64,000 nt of DNA, from the NCBI RefSeq assembly GCF_000317515.1, contig NC_019738.1, positions 4,056,001-4,120,000 on the forward strand, in the 5' to 3' direction. Below, one piece after another: positions 59,631-64,000 of the stretch. The position numbers and the translations under genes were made by a program. Position 1 is the stretch's first letter. Each line of letters starts with the position of its first letter. Origin of the DNA: Allocoleopsis franciscana PCC 7113. GTDB lineage: Bacteria; Cyanobacteriota; Cyanobacteriia; Cyanobacteriales; Coleofasciculaceae. The notes under the pieces are model-generated. The model saw only the letters and a list, made by a program, of their open reading frames with translations, did not search any database and was not told the origin of the DNA.

Positions 59631-62300
59631 ATGCTTCTATCGCAGATTCAGCTAGAAAAAACTCATAACTCTAGCCACGAGAGACAAGACAACTCATTAA
59701 CTAAGCAAAATCTCATTCCTAACACTATCGTTTTTATTGATGCTGCTGTTGATGATGCCCAAATTTTAGCGGATGGGGTCATCCCTGGAGCAGAAATCAT
59801 TTTTCTCGACCCCAACCAGGATGGCGTCGAACAAATTACGGAAGCTTTGAAAGAACGTACTGCTGTTTCTAGTGTCCATATTGTTTCTCACGGTGCACCG
59901 GGTTGCTTGTCTCTCGGCAGTACTCAGCTATGCCTGGATACCTTGGAGCGCTATGTTAGTGACTTGCAACTTTGGTCAAACCTTTTCTCTCACCAGTCAA
60001 GCCAACATAAAAGCTCAGATCTTCTCCTTTATGGATGCAATGTAGCGGCTGGAGAAGTCGGTATCGCCTTTGTCCAACAACTCCACCAAGCCACCGGAGC
60101 CAATATTGCAGCTTCTGGCGATCGCACAGGTAACAGTGCCTTGGGTGGAACCTGGGAACTGGAATATAGAGTGGGTAAAGTTGAGGCTCCTTTGGCATTT
60201 CAGCCTTGGGTTATGCAAGCCTATCCCTCTGCGTTTCCACTCGCTCTCTATAACGGCACCTTGGGAACTCTGCCTCAAGAGCAAGGCTTTCTAGCTTTTG
60301 CAGACTTATTGCCCAACACTGCCGCTCAAACGCTAGTTGCTGGTGGGGTCACTCTCAATACCGCTCCCCAAGCTGCTTTCGGACGTCGCTATGCCGGCTA
60401 CAGCAACTATTCTACCGCTGGCACCCCAGCCAATGCTACTTTCCCCATATTGGATCGCACGACGGGCTTCAGCATTTCATTTAATGTTGCCATCACCGAG
60501 GAAAATAGTGTCAGTCCGGATCGCGCTGGTTTTAGCTTTATTGCAATTAGTAACGATCTACAGGGAATCGAATTCGGATTTAATAACAATCTAATCTTCG
60601 CTCAGCAAGATAATCTCCTGTTCACTCGCGGCGAAAATATTGCTTTTAATACAACCCAAGCGACTAACTACACCGTTAGAGTACTCGGCAACAATTACAC
60701 ACTCTTGGCTAACGGGACACAAATCCTAACGGGAGAGTTACGCAACTACACAGCCTTCAATCCGGCTACCAGTCAGCCCCCTTTGCCTATTGATCCCTAT
60801 GAATTACCTAACTATCTCTTCTTCGGGGACAGTACTGACCAGGCTGAAGCCATAACGACGATCAGTTCCATCGCAGTCAACCGCACTCCCAACAATTCCA
60901 CCAATGACACCTACACTATCGAAGCTAACACCCCGCTCAACGTACCCATCAATTTAGGTGTTTTGGCTAATGATACTGACCCGGAGCAAGACCCACTCAA
61001 TAGCTTCTTGGTGGCTGGACCCGCTAACGGGACGCTGACGTTAAACCCAAATGGTTCCTTTAACTACACAGCCAACCCTGGTTTTATAGGTACAGATAGC
61101 TTTACCTACCAAATCAACGATGGCGACTTGACCAATCCCAATGCAGCTACCGTAAGTATCGCAGTCACGCCCACGCCAACGCCAACGCCAGTTCCAACAC
61201 CAACGCCAACGCCAGTTCCAACACCAACCCCCACAGACACTGCCTTAACGTTGGGGCTGAATCCAAACAATATTTTTGTAATTGAAGGCTCTTCAGGACA
61301 AACCCAACTCAAGTACAGCCTTGTGCAAGGCAGTTCTGCTGCTGTGAATGAAGTGGGTGTTGTCGTTCTCGATAATGATGCTGGTACGATTAACGGTGTT
61401 GCTCCGGGTGAGGCCGGCTATGTGCAAGCTGCCCTGAGTCAGGGAACGGTAATTTTTTCAGCACTCTCTAACCCCCCCAATGGTTTTGGGGTATCGAATC
61501 AAACTCGCAATTTAAGCGTTGATGCAAATGACCGCCTCTTGTTTTACATTGTCCAAAACAGTACCACGGATACAGCACTCGCTGACTTAGCCGCTGGGCG
61601 GACACCCCCCAATATATTCTTCGCCTCGTCCTCGTTCAATACGGGTGGGATAGACTCTCTGCAAGTATCAAACCCAGGCAATGGAGTTTTTACCCTGCGC
61701 TGGGAAGATAAATTAGGTGGGGGTGACCAAGATTTTAATGACTTAGTGATGACCATTCAACCCACCACTGAGCCTTTAAAAGTGGGTGTAACTTTACAAG
61801 GGGAGTCGCAACACGAAGTCATTGATTTACGGAACCAAACAGCAGGATTACAAGCTCAGTTTGTCGTGAATCGAGAGGCGGCTTTTGACAATTTTGTCGG
61901 CTTTTATCGAGTTTTGGATGTCAATGGTGGAATTGATACGGATGGAAATGGTACGGCTGATGTTCGTCCCGGCGAGACGGGGTATGCACAAGCGGCTATT
62001 CAACAACGGGTGCAAAACTTAGACCTCACTTGTGCTAATCAATCCACAGCGACGTTCACCGCACAGCTAGAGGGTGGATTGATTTATGTACCATTTTTGA
62101 TTGCCAATGGCAAACCGGATGCACTCTTAGATGGAAATTCCAGTAATGACCCTGCTGTGTATTTTCCCTTTTTAGGGGCTAATGGGGATGGCGTTGACCA
62201 CATCCGCTTATTGGGGGATAACACTTTCGGTTTTGAGGATTTATCGGGAGGCGGTGATCGGGACTATAACGATGTGATTGTGCGGGTGAATTTTGCCTGA
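59631..62300 (+). CDS. Large modular surface protein: DUF4347, cadherin-like, DUF4114 x2
   Basis: An 889-residue acidic protein. Residues 32-195 are DUF4347 (TIVFIDAAVDDAQILADG, HIVSHGAPG, LLLYGCNVAAGEVG). About 200-415 is a beta-rich domain. A cadherin-like/VCBS-type domain at about 420-510 has GVLANDTDPEQDPL and DSFTYQINDGDL. A (Pro-Thr)n linker is at 511-537. Two DUF4114 copies end in LGGGDQDFNDLVMTIQP and LSGGGDRDYNDVIVRV, calcium-binding-like. Such cyanobacterial proteins are thought to be secreted by a type I-like route without a classical signal peptide. The repetitive linker DNA (61168-61236) is a short CCAACG-based microsatellite. Confidence 0.85.
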   Translation: MLLSQIQLEKTHNSSHERQDNSLTKQNLIPNTIVFIDAAVDDAQILADGVIPGAEIIFLDPNQDGVEQITEALKERTAVSSVHIVSHGAPGCLSLGSTQLCLDTLERYVSDLQLWSNLFSHQSSQHKSSDLLLYGCNVAAGEVGIAFVQQLHQATGANIAASGDRTGNSALGGTWELEYRVGKVEAPLAFQPWVMQAYPSAFPLALYNGTLGTLPQEQGFLAFADLLPNTAAQTLVAGGVTLNTAPQAAFGRRYAGYSNYSTAGTPANATFPILDRTTGFSISFNVAITEENSVSPDRAGFSFIAISNDLQGIEFGFNNNLIFAQQDNLLFTRGENIAFNTTQATNYTVRVLGNNYTLLANGTQILTGELRNYTAFNPATSQPPLPIDPYELPNYLFFGDSTDQAEAITTISSIAVNRTPNNSTNDTYTIEANTPLNVPINLGVLANDTDPEQDPLNSFLVAGPANGTLTLNPNGSFNYTANPGFIGTDSFTYQINDGDLTNPNAATVSIAVTPTPTPTPVPTPTPTPVPTPTPTDTALTLGLNPNNIFVIEGSSGQTQLKYSLVQGSSAAVNEVGVVVLDNDAGTINGVAPGEAGYVQAALSQGTVIFSALSNPPNGFGVSNQTRNLSVDANDRLLFYIVQNSTTDTALADLAAGRTPPNIFFASSSFNTGGIDSLQVSNPGNGVFTLRWEDKLGGGDQDFNDLVMTIQPTTEPLKVGVTLQGESQHEVIDLRNQTAGLQAQFVVNREAAFDNFVGFYRVLDVNGGIDTDGNGTADVRPGETGYAQAAIQQRVQNLDLTCANQSTATFTAQLEGGLIYVPFLIANGKPDALLDGNSSNDPAVYFPFLGANGDGVDHIRLLGDNTFGFEDLSGGGDRDYNDVIVRVNFA
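61168..61236 (+). repeat. CCAACG/CCAACA microsatellite encoding a Pro-Thr linker
   Basis: A tandem array of ACGCCAACGCCAGTTCCAAC-type units inside the surface protein gene, encoding a PTPTPTPVP-type hinge. Its length is expected to vary between strains. Confidence 0.85.
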
Positions 62301-62313
62301 AAATACGTCAGTT

Positions 62314-64000
62314 TCACTCGAAACGCTGGTTCTCCGATGACCAACGCTTCAAGCTGTAACTGTTATTTCCAGAAAGGACTAAAGCCCCAGGACTACCATC
62401 TCCTAAATCTGCGATCGCCGTGAGTGAGGTATTAGCATCTTGGGAAAATTCACTGTAGAGTAAGAGTCCGTCGTCTGCAAAAATTAGAGTCCGGGGCTTA
62501 AAAATCTCTGGATTCTCAACGATGCGATTGTCATTTTGCCGTTTCAAGGCTCCAAATATCCGGTCTTCGTATAAAGTAAACACGGCGTCTGGTTTGTTGT
62601 TGCCGGTTAACTCAACCAGTCGAACCGACCATTGTCCCATTTCTTTGAGCAGTAACGCATCACTTGGGAGTGCGCCAGACTTGAGATGACCGCTATTCAC
62701 TAACTCGCGTCTGAGTGTGGGGAGGAGTGCCGATACCCATTCGGGCTGTACTTCGTTGAGGCTGGATAAGGTGACAGACGACGGTTCTATCCATTCTAGG
62801 GCAGCGTCTGTGTAGGCGAGAAGGCTACTTTTCACCGCCGCGTCAGCGGTTTTGAACGTGGGTAGGACATCACCTGCCGCCAAAAGCTGAAGCGAACCTC
62901 CCTTAAAGGAAACCGCTTTCACCGTCGCCATTATGCCTTCTTGGCGTCCCTCGGCATTCCAAACTGTAATCTGAATTTGGGAATCCATGCCCAATCCGAG
63001 ATAATTCCACATCTGCTGGGCACTGACGGAGTTGGGCAAAAGCCAATTGGAAAATGGAGCTTGCCACCACCGTGCCCCATCGTGGAAAGCGCTGACTTGC
63101 ACTTGATACCAGACTTTTAACGGCTCTAGTTGTAGGGTTGGGGAGGTTTGGGCGAAGGGAGGAGTGGGTGATAACGTAGCAAGATTTTCTGCATCCGGGC
63201 TATTGGTACTTGCTCCAGGAGTGGTTGTAGCATTTGGCGAAGCTTGCTCCTGTGCTCCCTGTTCCCCGTTCAAGTCTCCCGGTTGCAGCCAATCCGCAGG
63301 ATTGACATTTAAGACGGGTTGTGCTGTACCAATAATTCGACTGACATGACGGTTGGAGGGGAGCTTTTTACCTAAGAACGTATCGAGACGGTCGAGTAAT
63401 TCGTTGATGGAGGAATAGTTGACGGGTTTAGTTTTAGAATTTTGAGAGAATTGCCCTAACCAGGCGATCGCTTTTAATCGTCCTTGCTTGACCGCCACAA
63501 TCAAGGCTCCCCACGCTTTGACTTCCACACTATCGGGATTCACCTTGAGCGCTGTTTCCACCCGATCCAACAAGCTATCGGAATCGGTTTGGATCAACGT
63601 GACAATGTCCTGTGCCTGCACCCCTGGAACGAACGATTGGAACATGAGCAGAGCATCGGCCCAGCGACCATCGATTAATTTCGCCAAAATGGCAGAACTT
63701 GGGTTTGCCCAGGCTTGCTTAGCTTGGGATTGTGTCACCTGTGCGTGCAATTGAATCAGATCCATTTGCGCTTGGGCGGTAGCTGACCCATTGTTTTTCT
63801 TCTGGGATTGCAACAATTCCAACGCAGGCGACCACAACCCATGACGCGCTAATAACAAGGCATTGCGAAAGACTGGACTGTCTAAAGCGGGTTGAATTAA
63901 AGAAATTTCTTCCAGAACGATGGGGTTGGGTACAAAATTGCGCGGACGAAGCTGGTAAACCTTGAAGCGGGGTTCTAAACCCACCGTCTGATTGACGACA
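62314..64000 (-). CDS. Large hypothetical protein (5' end outside window)
   Basis: The frame stays open to the right edge (codons for V-V-N-Q-T precede the first possible GTG start at 63984), so the true start lies beyond the window; 562 codons are seen. Residues about 20-200 are helical and repeat-like (ARHGLWSPALELLQSQKK), resembling a TPR-type region. A Pro/Thr/Ser/Ala-rich linker is at about 235-290. A beta-rich C terminus with KVWYQVQVSAF, a DVLPTFKT segment and a propeller-like end (TLIFADDGLLLYSE) follows. I cannot name the family. It converges with the surface protein gene, 13 bases apart. Confidence 0.75.
   Translation of the reverse strand, partial: VVNQTVGLEPRFKVYQLRPRNFVPNPIVLEEISLIQPALDSPVFRNALLLARHGLWSPALELLQSQKKNNGSATAQAQMDLIQLHAQVTQSQAKQAWANPSSAILAKLIDGRWADALLMFQSFVPGVQAQDIVTLIQTDSDSLLDRVETALKVNPDSVEVKAWGALIVAVKQGRLKAIAWLGQFSQNSKTKPVNYSSINELLDRLDTFLGKKLPSNRHVSRIIGTAQPVLNVNPADWLQPGDLNGEQGAQEQASPNATTTPGASTNSPDAENLATLSPTPPFAQTSPTLQLEPLKVWYQVQVSAFHDGARWWQAPFSNWLLPNSVSAQQMWNYLGLGMDSQIQITVWNAEGRQEGIMATVKAVSFKGGSLQLLAAGDVLPTFKTADAAVKSSLLAYTDAALEWIEPSSVTLSSLNEVQPEWVSALLPTLRRELVNSGHLKSGALPSDALLLKEMGQWSVRLVELTGNNKPDAVFTLYEDRIFGALKRQNDNRIVENPEIFKPRTLIFADDGLLLYSEFSQDANTSLTAIADLGDGSPGALVLSGNNSYSLKRWSSENQRFE

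Noticed and set aside
61168-61236. Possible CRISPR-like array
   Set aside because: It is a coding Pro-Thr microsatellite without spacers.

Overview
The window is chromosomal DNA from a cyanobacterium, most likely a large filamentous, non-unicellular one (Coleofasciculus/Microcoleus-like; the genus is a guess). The evidence is a set of cyanobacteria-typical genes (BicA bicarbonate transporter, Ycf66, CGLD27/DUF1230, DUF3318, a ChlH/CobN chelatase, XisH/XisI, a vMAP-type helix-turn-helix domain, a cyanobacteriochrome-like GAF domain), very many GCGATCGC (HIP1) octamers, and short G/C-rich intergenic repeats. No rRNA, CRISPR array, complete insertion sequence or prophage is visible.

Layout. 1-1056 is the 5' part of a bicA-like transporter gene, cut by the window edge. 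1.7-9.1 kb holds a small hypothetical gene, a class IV aminotransferase, a very large hybrid histidine kinase, a MITE-like element, DUF3318 and queE. 9.4-14.4 kb is an exopolysaccharide/signalling patch: a STAS-sugar transferase fusion, an RsbW-like kinase, a hypothetical gene, a lipoprotein and a WcaI-like glycosyltransferase. 14.7-17.5 kb is the yqeK-rsfS-cgld27-asparaginase group, followed by initiator tRNA-Met (17591-17667) and its terminator. ileS, ycf66 and gnd follow to 23.5 kb. 24-36 kb mixes a hypothetical gene, an OafA-type acyltransferase, an ATP-grasp ligase, a secreted amidase, a HepT/MntA toxin-antitoxin pair with a Uma2 nuclease, a ChlH/CobN chelatase, and a thioredoxin-like lipoprotein paired with a CcdA-like membrane protein.

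36-45 kb is the most unusual region. It has a catalase-like protein, a DUF3616 protein, and then five consecutive minus-strand genes for peptidoglycan-directed proteins: a serine hydrolase with SxxK/SxN/KxG motifs, an SH3-DUF2272 protein, an SH3-3D-domain protein, a modular M74-type endopeptidase and an Amidase_3. None of the five has a recognisable signal peptide. This looks like a cell-wall lysis or remodelling cassette with unexplained export. Next to it is a XisH/XisI pair bounded by two 31-bp direct repeats about 1.23 kb apart, then a truncated signalling protein.

46.8-64 kb carries an acyltransferase, an erythromycin-esterase-like gene with a phosphoribosyltransferase, mobA, a GAF-PAS-PAS-GAF-GGDEF diguanylate cyclase whose second GAF carries a DXCF cyanobacteriochrome motif, a DUF2267 protein, an RppB-like kinase without an adjacent regulator, a HAD hydrolase, a type II NADH dehydrogenase-like flavoprotein, a modular DUF4347/DUF4114 surface protein, and a large hypothetical protein cut by the right edge.

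Common threads are cell envelope and exopolysaccharide synthesis, peptidoglycan turnover, and elaborate phosphorelay, partner-switching and c-di-GMP signalling. Repeat-derived DNA has entered at least one coding sequence in frame (the chelatase) and possibly the hybrid kinase.
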